From NCBI GenBank assembly GCA_029207755.1, contig JARCOQ010000003.1, positions 41,188,144-41,252,143 of the forward strand: DNA of 64,000 bases, in the 5' to 3' direction. Of this stretch, positions 1-12,486 are shown one piece after another (the stretch's first letter is position 1; the number at the start of each line of letters is the position of its first letter). The notes beneath the pieces are model-generated. The model was not told the origin of the DNA and made no database searches. It saw nothing but the letters and a program-made list of their open reading frames with translations. The stretch comes from Chamaea fasciata (Eukaryota > Chordata > Aves > Passeriformes > Sylviidae). The position numbers and the translations under genes were made by a program.

Positions 1-666
1 CTGTCTGGCAGAAAAAGACCCAGGGGTGCTGGTTGACAGCAGCTGAGCATGAGCCAGCACGTGCCCAGATGACCAAGAGGGACATTGGTATCCTGGCTTC
101 TATCAAAAATAGGGAGTCCAGCAGGACCAGGGCAGTGATTGCTGCCTGTACTCAGCACTGGTGCGGCCACACCTCAAGTATTCTGTGTCCAGCTCTGAAC
201 CCCTCAGTTCAGGAAGGACATTGAGGGACTGGAGTGTGTCTGGAGAGGAGCAGTGGAGCATTTAGAGAGTGAGTCATCTGAGGAGTGGCTGAGGGAGCTG
301 GGGTTGTTTAGAGCCTGGAGAAAAGGAGGCTCAAGGGAGACCTTGTCACTCTCTTCAACTACCTGAAAGGTACAGGGGAGTTGCCCTTTTCTTCCAGGCA
401 ACAAGTGACAGGACAAGAGGACACAGCCTCAAGATGAGCCTTCTCAAGTTGGGAAGGAATTCAGGAAGAGTTTCTCCATGGAAAGGGTGAAGTCCATTTT
501 AAGCATTGGAACAGACTGCCTAGTGAGGTGGTGGAGACACCACCCCCAGAAGTGTCCAAGAAACAGCCGGACATGGCACTTAGCATTGTGATTTAGTTGA
601 CAAGGTGGTGATCAGTCAAAGTGTGGACTTGATGAGCTCTTCTCTAGCTTAAATGATTCTATTATT
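1..666 (+). mobile_element. CR1 LINE 3' fragment, cut by window start
   Basis: This is the 3' part of a chicken repeat 1 (CR1) non-LTR retrotransposon in sense orientation. Recognisable landmarks in order are the reverse-transcriptase C-terminal coding remnant (about 1-240), then the conserved 3' block with 'GAGGGAGCTGGGG', 'TTGTTTAGAGCCTGGAGAA', 'GACCTTGTCACTCTCTTCAA' and 'CATTGGAACAGACTGCCTAG', and the terminal 'AAATGATTCTATTATTC' near 650-666. CR1 ends in a short octamer repeat instead of poly(A), and that is what is seen here, in decayed form. The reading frame is broken by many stops, so the copy is dead. The 5' extent is unknown because the element runs off the window. The many differences from the family sequence suggest an old insertion. 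Confidence 0.93.
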
Positions 667-1132
667 CAAATGTTTCACCACAGTTTTGAGCATCTTAGAC
701 TGAAGAAGACTCAATGATCAGAGAAGGGTTTACCTGAGGGCTAAAGAAGGCTGTTAAAGGCTTTCAAAGCAAATAGCTTCAGTTTATGATACATCTGTGT
801 CACTTGGTGGGGAAAATACCGCTGCTGCCTGTCCTTAGCAACACTCCCAGCTACATCGTATCCTGACCCATTTTTGGGTCTTTGATCTAGCATTTCTGGA
901 TGCATTAGAAGGAAACAGTATTACTGCTGGGTATGAACCCTGAATTCTCCAGAACCTCTGTTTCACAATCGTTTAAGAATGCTAAGTGGCAAGCAAGGAA
1001 AAAAAAAAACAGTGAATCATCCTGATATGTGACGCAATTATGTCATTTTGGATTGATTTAATTTAACAGACACCAGACTGTGGCACATAATATGAAGACT
1101 TAACCCATTCCAAAGCAAGACACCTTTAAATT
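667..1132. other. Single-copy spacer between two CR1 fragments
   Basis: AT-rich sequence with one A run near 1000-1009. I see no coding frame, repeat family or regulatory structure that I can support. Confidence 0.6.
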
Positions 1133-1491
1133 GTCACAGAATCACAGAATCAACTGTGTACCTTATCAACTAAACCACGGCACTGAGCACCTTACCAAGT
1201 CTTTTTTTAAACACCTCCATGGACAGTGACTCAATCACCTCTCTGGGCAGCCAATTCCAATGCTGGATCATGCTGGATCATGAAGAATTTTTCCCTAATA
1301 TCTAGCCTAAACTTTGCCTGCTGCAGCTTGAGGTTGTGTCCTCCCATCCTGTCACTAGGAGAAGAGACCAACCCCCACCTGAGTACAACCACCTCTCAGG
1401 AAGTTGTGGAGAATGATGAGGTCACCTCTGAGTCTTCTTTTCCCCAGGCTAAACAACCCCAGCTCCCTCAGTCACTCTTCATACGGCTTGC
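1133..1491 (-). mobile_element. CR1 LINE 3' fragment, antisense
   Basis: A 5'-truncated CR1 copy lies on the minus strand. Its 3' end is at the left, where the octamer pair 'CACAGAATCACAGAATCA' (1135-1152) is the reverse complement of the CR1 terminal repeat. Reading leftward on the minus strand it carries the same conserved block as the element at 1-666: GAGGGAGCTGGGG, TTGTTTAGCCTGGGG and GGACACAACCTCAAGCTGC. The 10-base unit TGCTGGATCA is tandemly duplicated at 1261-1280, a small private rearrangement. No intact frame remains. The octamer terminus is better preserved than in the first copy, so this may be a different CR1 subfamily or age. Confidence 0.93.
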
Positions 1492-4400
1492 CTGTAAATA
1501 CCAAAAAAAGTAAGTTTTTGAGGAAAAATAGTTCATAACTCTCCTCAAGTGTCATTCCTTGCAGAAAATATTACTCTGAGAAGGCAAGGCCAGGAGATCT
1601 GTGCACAGTTCACAGTCCTGGGCTGTCCTAATATAAGCACAGAGAGCAGATGGAGTCACACTTCCTGCAACACCCCCAAAAGTGAGTGTCCTCTGAACAT
1701 TCAGTCACACAGCCTTATCATGAAGTGAGACCTAAATGTGTTTAAAACAGAAGAGCCTAGCAAAGCAGATAATGAATGAGAGACTAGTGCAGGAACACGC
1801 AAGGGCTGTTATCACAGGGAATGAGTCTCTATGAAGTGATGAGCCATAAAAAAAGTATTCTTTTGGAATCCAAATCTCAACAGAGGACATGGTTCAAGTA
1901 CCAAAGGTTCTCAATATGCAGGACTTGTTGTTACTAGGATCAGGGTCTCTGTACTACTCCAATTTGGCTGCCTCAACACTGCCTTTGATTTTGTCTCAGA
2001 AAAGCAGTTTGCCTCCAAACATTATTTTCTCCAGCTGCAAACCAAGGCTGCTGATTTAATTTTTCCAGAGGTGGCATATCTTGTTAGTCAATCATATGAA
2101 CTGCTATTTCAACAGATATTTTTGGGGACAAAATGCACCCAGTACTGCCTTTCTGTAGGAAAATATCAAAATATCATGGAAAAAAAGTAAAATAAGATCA
2201 TAGAGCTTATAAAATCAAAGTCCAAAGACTCATACAGGGCAAGGGGGCGGAGGGGGGAAGAGAAGGGGGAGAGAGGAGTAGGGCAAGATTTTTGTTTCTG
2301 CTCAGCTACAAAAGCAGAAAACATGAAAAGGAGCTTTGCCATGCTTCACAAAATGGGCAGTTCTTAAAGCAGTGTAAGATGAGAACAAAGGTAGCAGCAG
2401 CCTCATGGCCCAACACTTCAGACAGAAGTGCAATGAAGTTTGGCAGGAAACTGAGGCACTTTCCACTTAATACCTAACAGAAGTGATTCCTGGCTGCTTC
2501 CAGAAAGCCTTCTGAGGGACTCTCAGTAGCTTCATGAAATGCATCAACAGCTTTCAATGTTGGACTGCATTGTAAGTCCAATTTATTTTTAGCTAGTAGT
2601 TACTTTCTTTGCCTTACATTCTTTTTATAAAGGAAGTTATATGGAGGTACAGTCATTGACACCCTTTGGGGTGTTAGCATTACTAAGAAAACCAGGCTAT
2701 ATATATTTCTAATCATATAACTGCTTTACATTAAATGGATGTGTACTTGGAATTTTTAAACACCAGACTTCCATAACTTCTAAAAAAAAAAAAAAAATTA
2801 TAGTAACTAACAAAAGAAGAGACCAGAAAAAAAATTTCCTTGATTTAATGCTTTATTTTTAATCTTATTATAAGAATGTAACTAGAAAAAATATAAATTG
2901 CACCACAGGAAGAAATGATTTAAATGTGTTCTTGCACAGGTAGCTATAGACACAACTGTGCCATTCTTGTCTATAAACTTCTCCTTTGCAAACATGTGCA
3001 ATTGCTAATGTGCACATAAGCGACTGCAATTTCTCCATCTGTTTCCAAGCAAAATGAGTTTCTGCTAATAGTACATGCTGTGCTAGTTTTGCAATCTTTA
3101 TACAGTTTAATTTCCCTCTCTTACACACAGTAAACATAATTACTGTCAACACATGTGGATTTGCCAGCATATATTATGCATCTACCTGCAAATTCTCAGA
3201 AGAAAAATTTTCCAGTGAATGTCTTGAATCTAAAAGCAAAAAAAGAATAAAAGCTGGATGCAAAAATTATTTTTAAAAAGAAGTTGTTGCTGTTACATAA
3301 GCAAATGAAACCAGTAAATTTTTAAAATGTAAGAACAATCCTGTGATACCAAAATAGCATATGTTTAATCTGTTATACACTGATGGAGACTGCTGAAACA
3401 ATACTTAGAATATGGCTATGGACATTTTCTTTTTCCTTTCCTGTAGACTATGCAATTATGGAGATATTACATTTCAAAAATATTTGCTGCCATGAGAATG
3501 TGTCTCTCTCACTGCTCCTTTGGCAAACCAGAAGTGGCAGAAAGAAAATAGCTTGCTGGCTGTATAAGTGCTATCTTCATTTAAGGAAGAATAGTTTGAA
3601 ACATTTGTCACATGCAAAAGGCCACAGTTAGAGGCAAATCAATGATGAGCTGAATTATGTTCTTAATTGAACTGATGTAAACAAGCAGAATCTCTATTTG
3701 CTGTAATGAAGTTACTCCCTCTTTACACCAGTATTATTGATTGTTACAGTGGGTATTTAGGGTGCAGAGTGTGGATAAAGTAGCAGTCAGTAGTCTCTGC
3801 ATCAGCCTAACATTTCTCTTTGGGATAGGGCACATGGAAAGCTGGCTAGTTTTGATTATACGACTTCATCTACTAAGTCATGGCAAAGGATTAGAACATG
3901 GCTGTACTTCTTGGCAGAAGAGAGAAAAATAAAAAAAGAAGAAAAAAAAAAAAAAGAGTAATCATGCCAAAGTAAAGAGTAGTCACAACTTTTTAGTTTC
4001 TAATGCAAGGCTCTGCTTCTGCAACTGTCTCTTAAACAGCTCTTTCTATTGTCAGAAAACCTGAGTAAGCAACTGAGAGTGGCAGATTTTTTCCATTTCT
4101 TCTATTTTAGTAAGGATATGTTAAAAACCCAAAAATACAAATAGAATGCCTCCTGAGGATATATTCATCCAAATGTTAATCTTAACTGGTTATAGTCAAG
4201 AAACTGCTGAAATCTAGATAAATAATGAAAGGACAGATAATTCCAGTGCAGTAACTGTTCTGATTCAAGAAGAATTTTGCTTGTATTTTCTTTAGCCAGA
4301 AAAGTCTCCATTTGAACATTTATAACCTTCCTTCTCTCTTCCTTTCACTCCATTCACTGAATGTGGCCTATCTCTCAGAAAATCCAACACACTGTGAGAG

Positions 4401-6601
4401 TTCTAACACTTTGCCAGTATTTACAGAGAGGCAAAAAAGTGATCAGCTAGTGTGACAAAAATTATTGACACATGAAAAAGGAAAAATCTTGTAAAACACA
4501 ATGAAAAGGACCTCAGGTGATCTATTCCCCTGCCTTGAGGCAAGATGAACAATTTAGCAACAAGACTACTTAGTATAGTACCAACTTTCATGCACAAGAC
4601 TTAATGCATCGAAAGTGTGTGCACAGGTCTGGGATTTTGCTAATATTTTTCAAGTTTAAGGCTAGGAAACCAAGTGAGCAGTTTTAAAAAGTGTTTGATG
4701 TCAGTACAATCTCAAAAGACCCAAAGGACAGGAATTGAATCAATGCTGTGGCCAGAACTGAAAAGAGGCAGTTCAGCTAAAAGTCACAGGAAAAGATTAA
4801 GGGATAAAAAAACTGATTGTGAGAGATGAGAAGCATTCAATAAATTTGTCTTGCAGAAGGAAACTTGACAAATGTCTTGTATGTAGCAAGTATAGAGTCC
4901 TGTATGAGGAGAACATATGAAGCAGAAGAATATAATATAGGAGAGAAGGCAATGACAGAAAAACAATGTCTGATGACTGAGGTCAGCCAAGTACAATTGA
5001 GAAAGAAGCTGAAGCAGCTCCGGTTTAAGCAACTGGAACAAAGCAGCAAGGAATTCTCAACTCCTGGTTTCAGCTTCAAACTTTCCATCTTTATAAAAGC
5101 TGCTTTCACCAAATGTTAGACTCAGCTCAAGGCCAGCAGAAAGTGATACAATGAAATTTGACACACCCTGATCTTATGCTTAAGACCTAACTGCTCAATT
5201 TCCCTTGGATTCTGTGGCTCTCAAACATGATATAAAGAATGGATAGTGTTTAGATTGAATATCTGCAAAGGAAACTAGATGCCATAGACAATATTGCTGG
5301 TAATGCTTTCTGGTGCTAAAACAACTCCTACTGCACACCCTGGTCTCCTGGATGTGCTATCCCTAAGACTGGAATTTTATAAAATAGAACTTTGATCTTT
5401 GTTGTATCTGACATTATTCCAATTACTTTGCCAAATTCCAAGTGTGAGTAAACACAGTGTTGGCCTTTACCCTCACAGCTTCTGCTGGAATAGATTTCTT
5501 CACTTCTTGTCATATGAAGCATTTTATGAGGAAATTCATATGTATAACAGTAGAAATGATAAGTTTTATATAGCATATATTTTTCCAGAGCAGAAGAGAT
5601 ATAATTCTGACCCTAAACTATTTTTTAAATACAAATATTCCCTCTAAATAGATAGTCTGACATTAAATAAAAAACAGTGTAAAGATTTCCACTCACTTTC
5701 CTGAGCACAGGATCAAATTTAAATACTGGCCATCTAGCAAATAACATGTTGAACATGCTATCTACTCACTACTTAAGATTTAATTGGATTTTAGTTTTCT
5801 ATTCAACTATTATCTAGAGACTTCCTCCACAACTGAGTCATTCTGATAAAAAACTGTCTACTGGATTTAAGGGCAGTCATCCCTTGCTGTTTATGCACAC
5901 TGCTTTAATTTTATGTGGATGTTTTATGGATTACATAAACACAAATAACACTTGATTAAACAAATTCAAATAATATGGAGGGTCGATGGATAAAGACAGA
6001 GTTGAAGTCATATGCAACCTCAGCTGAGTAAGGATATGACAGTGAGAATCAAAACCAGTTACTGCAGTGTGAATAATGTAAGGATCAGCTTTGAGACCAC
6101 TTGGATATAGGCTTGTTTTCCACATCACACTGGTGAAATATTCCCTGAGAGGATGGAGTGGGAGAGGAGTGGAGGGAGAAGCTAACATGTCAGCATTTCA
6201 GTTCACTCAGTTTCAACACTACCACCACTGCCACACTGTATTCTGCAGTCCAAAATCAGAGCGAATTTTTCACTCTGTACTGGTAAGCTACTGAGAGAAA
6301 TGGGAAGCCAGTGAGTGCTGTGAAATTTGTCACAGTTCCTAGGTCCTACATAGTATCTTAGGAGTGTTTTTTTGATTGTTCCTAACCCCCTCTATGAACT
6401 TTCAGCTCCCTCATCCTACCCTAATCCCACTATCAGTATGAACAAGTTAAGGAAGCTGCATGGAAGTAGAAAAGGGTAAAGCTGGGTGTAGAGGCAAGTA
6501 AGAGTAGTCAGGGAAATGTGCCCTTGGGAAAAGTGGAATTGGTGTAACTTTTGGTCACTTAAAACTGCAAGCACTGTCATGCTAACTGCAGGATAACTAT
6601 G
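1492..6601. other. Unannotated single-copy DNA with A-rich runs
   Basis: Five kilobases of AT-rich sequence. It holds a G-rich purine tract (2243-2283, listed separately), A runs near 2782-2796 and 3939-3954, and short open frames on both strands (for example 2868-3170 minus and 4784-5119 on both strands). None has a recognisable domain, a clear start or supporting splice signals, and the frames near 4.8-5.1 kb are open in opposite directions over the same DNA. I read all of them as chance frames. Confidence 0.55.
2243..2283 (+). other. G-rich purine tract, possible G-quadruplex
   Basis: Four G runs occur in order on the plus strand: five G at 2243-2247, six at 2252-2257, five at 2265-2269 and three at 2281-2283. 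They are separated by purine loops of 4, 7 and 11 bases inside an almost pure purine stretch (about 2238-2290). The spacing allows an intramolecular quadruplex, although the last loop is long. No gene is next to it, so a role is not implied. Confidence 0.5.
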
Positions 6602-7040
6602 GTGTTCCCAACATAAGAAGGGCATGGAACTGTTGGAGTAACTCCAGAGGAGGCCACAAAGTTGATAAGAGGACTGGAGCGTGCCCCCTACGAAGAAATG
6701 CTGAGTCAGTTGGGTCTGTATACAGCCTGGAGAAGAGAAGGTTGTGTGGAGACCTCACTGCAGCCCTCCAGCATCTGATGGGAGATAGAGGGAAGCTGGA
6801 ACTATAGGGCCTGGACAAGGAGTAATGGGTGTAAGCTGAGTGAGGGGAAATTTAGGCACCAGAACAGGATGGCCAGGAAGGCTGAGGATACCCTAACCCC
6901 GGCAGTGTTCAAGGCCAGGTTGGGTAAGGCCTTGAGCAGCCTGGTCTAATGGGAGGTATCCCTGCCCATGGCAGGAGGGGTTGGGACTAAATGATTTTTA
7001 TGGTCCATTCCAACCCCTTAGAATTCTATGATTCTATAAC
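6602..7040 (+). mobile_element. CR1 LINE 3' fragment, sense
   Basis: A sense CR1 3' end. It keeps the block 'CTCCAGAGGAGGCCACAAAG', 'GCCTGGAGAAGAGAAGG', 'CCCTGCCCATGGCAGGAGGG', the diagnostic 'GGTCCATTCCAACCCCTTAG' and the octamer terminus 'AATTCTATGATTCTATAA' at 7021-7038. This copy belongs to the branch with the 'CATGGCAGG...GGTTGG' tail, different in detail from the elements at 1-666 and 1133-1491. It is 5' truncated, as most CR1 copies are, and no frame is intact. Confidence 0.93.
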
Positions 7041-8952
7041 AATATGTGGGGATTTATTACTCACCCACAGTTGTAATACATGAGAAACATTTTTCTTCAC
7101 ATTGGCACTAAGAGTTGTGCTGGCAGTGAGGCTCCAGAGGCAGGAGCAACAGATGTAGTTACAGCCAGGTGCCACAGACATGCCCCCAGCAAGATGCTTA
7201 CTTGGGTTTGAATTTTTGGGATTCTTTTTTGTTAACATATATACAGTCTCTTACCCTGAGCCTCATCCCAGAGAGGAAATAATTGACATTCTCTTGCCAA
7301 TGGTAGCAAATTTTCAAAAGCATGAGTGGTGGAGAGAGAGTGTTTTGAACCTGTCTTCAATTGTGGCGCTTGATCCAGTTGCTTCTGTTCAAATAACTAT
7401 AAAAAGAATAACATAAGATGTTCCAGAATTTTTCCAGGCTAGACATTGCAATAAAAGGCAATTTCACAGGTAATAGAAATATTGGCCAGGGGATTTCAGA
7501 GCTGTAGTACCCATATTTCCCTTCCCCCTCTGTTTAGCTGCATAGCATAAACCTTTTTTCTCTTGAACTCAGGGATAAAGTGTAAAAATGTTCATAATCA
7601 CTGGTAACAATGGTTTACAGAGCTGCTTACATTAAAAAAAAAGCAAATGAAGGAGCAAAATATTCATCAAATCCTTTGGGAAGGCCTTGACTATTGCCTT
7701 CTTCAGATTTCAGGGCTGGTTGAACTTAAGAGCCATTCTATTCTTCCAACAGTGCTAATGAAACTGTTTGCCTAAGGGTGGGGAAAAATTTTCACTTTTA
7801 TTTTTACAATAGGGATTTAGAGGTGTTCCTGATGTGGTGGAACTGCCAATTTTCAACAGAAATGCCCCTAATCTGGCAAGAATTGTGCAAAATTTCTCTG
7901 CATGTAGCAGAAACCTAACACCTCTCTCCTGACCTCTTCAACACCCCTCTGACCCAGTTCCTGAGGCGTTCCTGAGGAGACAGCCAGCATGATGTATTAT
8001 GTGCCTTTGCAAAGGACCAGATTGATGTGACCACCAAAGGAATGTTTCCTTTGCCGGAAGAAGTGTCTCTCACAAGAGATTTTGTGTTCTTTTTCAAGTC
8101 GTTTTTCAGGCATTATTATCATCATTAGCATTTAATGAATGTTCTACTTGTTCAAATATGCACCATATTTATTACTTTCTGGCTGAGGTTATTTTGAATT
8201 CTTTGAATTTCCTGTAGTGTTTCATCTATTCATTATAAAAAGGCAGATGCGGGTTTCTTGCATCTAGTATGTACAGGAAAATCCTAAAGTTATTTCCCCA
8301 GAGCAAAAGAATCTTCATTCACGGAATAAAACACAGGCAGAAAAGTGTAAGTGTTTGTTCAGTCTGTCAAAAAATTGAAAAATATGCTCACTAGAAACTA
8401 TATTTTTTTTTTACATTACGATATATGCCATTGCCATTACTCTGGAGAACCGTCTCATGAGACTCACTTGGTTCCATTCCTCCACATAAACGTCTAAAAA
8501 TTTAAGTAACTAAAAATTTTTCAAATTATTTTTAAACAAAAGTTTTCAGGGTTTCTTTGAACAAAACAAAGTACCTAAAAAAAGATCATAAACTCAATTT
8601 TCATCTGTGTGTACATTAAGGATTAGCATACAGCATACTCCTCCACCCTCATCTGGCTCGCGCACGAGTGCTTTGATTCTCAGTTCACATTAGATATAGC
8701 TAAAATTGAAGGTGGGGCTGCAAATCTGGCTCCAGCAGCACAGATCTTTCTTCTTGTTGTGCTTTTCTAACTTTGAAATTTGAGCAACTGTATCTATTTT
8801 TCTTTTGATTTCACATACATTCAGTTTTGTGCTTAAAGGAACAAAAGAAGTTTGTGCAATTAAGGTGTGTTTGAAGGGAACTTGATACTTTTCATCAGTA
8901 CTAAATATCATGCTTATAAATATCATGGCAAAGATGGCATCCTTCAGCTTAT
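7041..8952. other. Unannotated single-copy DNA
   Basis: AT-rich sequence without a recognisable gene or repeat. A 78-codon open frame at 7180-7416 (plus) begins in sequence just after the CR1 terminus and matches nothing I know. Confidence 0.5.
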
Positions 8953-9015
8953 TTGTAAGTCTTTGCAGCTGGTTTTATTTAGAGTCCTCCAGAGGAAGAC
9001 TCTAAAGACTTACAA
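8953..9015. repeat. Inverted repeat with internal bulge (hairpin)
   Basis: The right arm, GACTCTAAAGACTTACAA (8998-9015), is a perfect reverse complement of the left arm once a 16-base insertion at 8965-8980 is removed. The left arm is TTGTAAGTCTTT (8953-8964) plus AGAGTC (8981-8986). After one C/A mismatch the stem continues for three more pairs (TCC 8988-8990 with GGA 8994-8996) around a three-base apex. As RNA or single-stranded DNA this folds as 12 bp, a 16-base one-sided bulge, 6 bp, a mismatch and 3 bp. It could be a decayed palindromic element or a chance-expanded inverted repeat. The one-sided bulge argues against a standard microRNA precursor. Confidence 0.7.
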
Positions 9016-12000
9016 AGAGATTCCGACTCCTTGTAAGAGGGCATGTGAACAGACTGAAGGAACTGGAATACACTGACCTCCAGAAATATCTATTCCTGTT
9101 CAAGAACAATGAAAAAAGGAATTATTACAACCATTCTCTGAAGCTACCAACTGAGCATTAAAAATAACTAATTCTTGACTTTATTTTTTGACAAAGAATC
9201 TGTAAATCTGAGAGATACCCATAAGTATGAAAAAAGGGTGTCAGCAGAGTAACCTTCCCATAATTGCCCTGTTGCTGGGGGGGGAAAGAAAAAAAAAAAA
9301 AAAGGCAAACTTAAAAGTCAAACTAGGAAAGAAAAAAAAATAAAAGAAATTCTGAAGTGAAGAAGTGAATACTGGGAACCTGGATTTTTATCCACTTATT
9401 CATAACATTTTTTAAATTCTCTGTGTCTACAGTGCGGTCTGTCAGATAGAATATATGCATGGTAGCATATATTTTGTGCACTCCGTAAGATTTCTAGGTG
9501 TCATATAGAAAAGGAACAGGCACAAATCCTTTCAATTTCCTCTGTTGCAGCTTTTTCCCCAACTCAACCAGATAAATGACCAGCACCATAGATAGAAATG
9601 GTCGTAATTTGAATGTGATGGCATATGAATATTTCAGGTAAAGCTGATTGGAAAAGGATGTTTTCCTTCTAAGAATGCTGATACCTCTGGGTCATTTGGA
9701 ACAACACTTTTTTTTTACATACCACATTAGACATTTTGGTTTTTATTTTATTTTTCACTGGAACTAGAAACAGCTGCTGTCTGATGTCAGCTGGTACATG
9801 TGGTAGTTGTGTGGGTGGGGAAAGAGATTTCCCTCACAAGAAAGTCACAACTATGGAAAGTATGAGGTTAGGGGAAAGTGTTAGCAGGTGATATGAGATG
9901 TTTACATAGAGAACATAGATCCAAATTGCCTCTGAATGATTGCAGTTGTCGCATTTTTAAAGTACAAGGGTTAGATAACCACAACAGTGAGTGATTAGCA
10001 GAACAAAAGAATCTATTTTCTTTGAAATTATAATCCCCAGGCAAGGATGCTTGGCAAACATTCTTTTGGGCTGGGACAGCCAACACTTGTCCCTCTGATA
10101 CATATCAAATCCCCTGTGTGGAATAGGAGAATAAAAGCAGCAAGGGCCTAGCTGTCCATCACTCCCTTATAATTATACCTTTGGTTTTTTCATTTCTCTC
10201 CTCAAACCGGAATATTTTTGGAACTGCCACTTAGTTATTTTGAAGTATTTTTGAGAACAGTACCACAACACAAGATTTCCTTGAGTTAGTTAATCCTGTA
10301 TAATGTTTATCCAGAAGCCTTTCTGAAATTTCTAAATGGAAGTTGACCAGTCTAAGCAGAAGAAGGCAATGACGCCTTCCCAACACCTACTCCTCAGTCC
10401 CTATGTCCACATGTGCAAGCGCATGGCCTCAGTGATTTAGGCTGGGACTTTACAGTACCTGCACAGTCACACAGCTGCCCCCCAGCCAGCTGGAGGAATG
10501 TGCCACAGGGTCCATAGAGCCGTGGCCTGGAGAACTGAGCAGGGAGCAACCACTCACTCTTGCTCCCAGGAACTCCAAGTGACAGTGCAGTGAGACCAAA
10601 GAAAGGGTGTTTTCTCACAAAATGTTTAATTATTCTGTGGAACTGTTGCAAAGGTTTCTTGAGCTTAACGTTGACCAAACTAATGAAGGAAAAAGCTGTC
10701 AAGGATCATCAAATACAAAGGCTCCATCTACAAGGAGAAGGTTTGTAAGCCAGAAGCTGTTAGGGCCTATAAGAAGTATTTAGGAAATATAAAGGAAAAG
10801 TATGACTACATTTATTTTTACACTCTTCACTGCACATTCATCCTTACGGTCTTATGTTATTTAACATAGACACAGGTTCTGAAAAGGTCTGCATAGACCA
10901 GCACAGGACTAGGCAACTGGCACAGCTGTTCTAACAAGGTCTAAGAACCCAAGTTTTTAACCATTCTTTTTAAAGAAGAATGTATGTTTGGGATGAGGGA
11001 GCTGCTTACTCTCTTTCTTTCTTTGCCTTTGAAAGGATAGGCTGCCTTGTCACTTCTCCACATGCCTTGGCATGCAGACCTCAGTCTTATTTTGCAAGGC
11101 AACTTTACAGAACAGACTAGTCTGTGGCCTTTTTTATGCTAATTGGAATCAAATGTTACAAGGATGGAGACACAGGGGATTTACAGATCTTCTATGGAAG
11201 TGTCAGCATAGGTTTTCTTGATGTTGCCTGTTCTTTTGTTGGATCTGCCCAAGAGTTGAGGCAGAGTTGTTCTAACTCCCAGTCTCAGAGAACCTGGTTT
11301 CAGAGCATTGCAAGTTGGTCAAAAGAGGTTTCCCTCTGTGACTCCTGGATACAAGACACAACCATGCTGCTCTCTGGGTTGGTTATGAGGACACGTTCTT
11401 TTCATGAGAATGTAAAGAAAACAAGTTGCTATTTCTCTGTTTTTAACAACAGTAGAAGTCCAACTCCTGCTGGGACCGGAGTTGTGCATTCCAGGCTGTT
11501 ATACATCCCTGTATGATCATTAATTCCTCAGAAAGACTCAGCCCTTAGGTACTTGCACTATGGTCCCTCAGATCCCACAGATATCCTCAAGAGCCTTGAA
11601 ATGAAATGGCATTATACCCCATGGGGGTAGCTGAGTTCAACCAGGATCACCCCAGGCTTGTGACCTCTCTCTGAGAGAGGGATTTGTTGTTTCAGAGCCA
11701 GGAGATAATGTAAGGAGACCAGGGACACAGTGCTCTGTCCCACCCTGCAGACAGGCATGCACCACAAGGTGGGCTGTGAAATACAGGTTGTAGCCCAGAT
11801 TGGTCTTGGAGAAACAGCATGAAGGGCTGCAGAAACCCAGCCCCCAGGCAACCTTCCCTCCTGAATTTTGCCAAGAGCTGTGGAAGTCATAAAGCAGGAC
11901 ATTCACTTTGTGTAGAGCTACCCAACATGGCTATGAGGTCTGTGGGAAGCAAGCAAATGGCATCTCCATGAGCCCTTTAAAAAATCTAGGTGACTGTACA

Positions 12001-12179
12001 ACCTCCGTTCAACAGCTGGATATCTCACAAGTATTTGTATATTTATTCAGGTTTGCTTTCCATTAAGGAAAAGCAACCTTCCTTTAATCTGCAGCCTATA
12101 ATTTCTCTTGTTGAGCTCTCCTGAAGTGAACATAAAACTGTATTCCAGTGACTGAATATTAAGTAGAAACTAATTTCAG
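9016..12179. other. Unannotated single-copy DNA
   Basis: Contains an A-rich run (9286-9303) and several unrelated short open frames: 10394-10702 minus, 11124-11516 plus (130 codons) and overlapping minus frames at 11612-11906. The overlap of two or three open frames over the same bases and the lack of any domain make coding unlikely. Confidence 0.5.
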
Positions 12180-12412
12180 GGTTTGGCTCATGGTGACTTT
12201 AAAAAGTCACACCTGGAGTGGGACTTTAGGTGCCAGAATTTTATCCTAGAGAAAATTCTTACAGCCAAGCATGAAACCCCTGAAAATGAGAAGAGAGGGG
12301 AATGTTATAATGGAAATGCTGGCATAACTTCAACTACTGTGGAGCAGCCCAAGAAGCTGATGAGGCTGAGAGTTAAAAGCAAATCTGCCAACTTTCACTC
12401 TGCTCAAATAAG
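12180..12412 (+). other. Exon-like open segment, unidentified
   Basis: A 233-base segment follows an AG at 12178-12179 (context TAATTTCAG) and ends at a consensus donor, AAG|GTAAGT (GT at 12413-12414). One plus frame stays open from its first base to the donor, giving 77 codons plus two bases, so the donor would be phase 2. The predicted peptide is hydrophilic, with a charged middle (about residues 30-40, rich in K/E/N) and a basic end (KKLMRLRVKSKS). The polypyrimidine tract before the acceptor is poor, which lowers confidence. The donor is followed 29 bases later by a 40-base A run. I recognise no protein family. It could be a lineage-specific exon, a noncoding RNA exon or chance. Confidence 0.18.
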
Positions 12413-12441
12413 GTAAGTCATGCTAAAACGTTTGACTGCTC

Positions 12442-12442
<1 letters not shown>

Positions 12443-12482
<40 letters not shown>
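12443..12482 (+). repeat. Poly(A) run, 40 bases
   Basis: An uninterrupted run of 40 A on the plus strand. I found no target-site duplication or mRNA-like sequence proving a processed retrocopy, so it is listed as a homopolymer microsatellite. Its exact length in any assembly is unreliable. Confidence 0.9.

Positions 12483-12486
<4 letters not shown>

Noticed and set aside
1226..1513. 95-codon plus frame
   Set aside because: Entirely inside an antisense CR1 fragment, not a host gene.
8953..9015. microRNA precursor
   Set aside because: The 16-base one-sided bulge in the middle of the stem and the three-base apex do not fit a standard precursor without small-RNA evidence.
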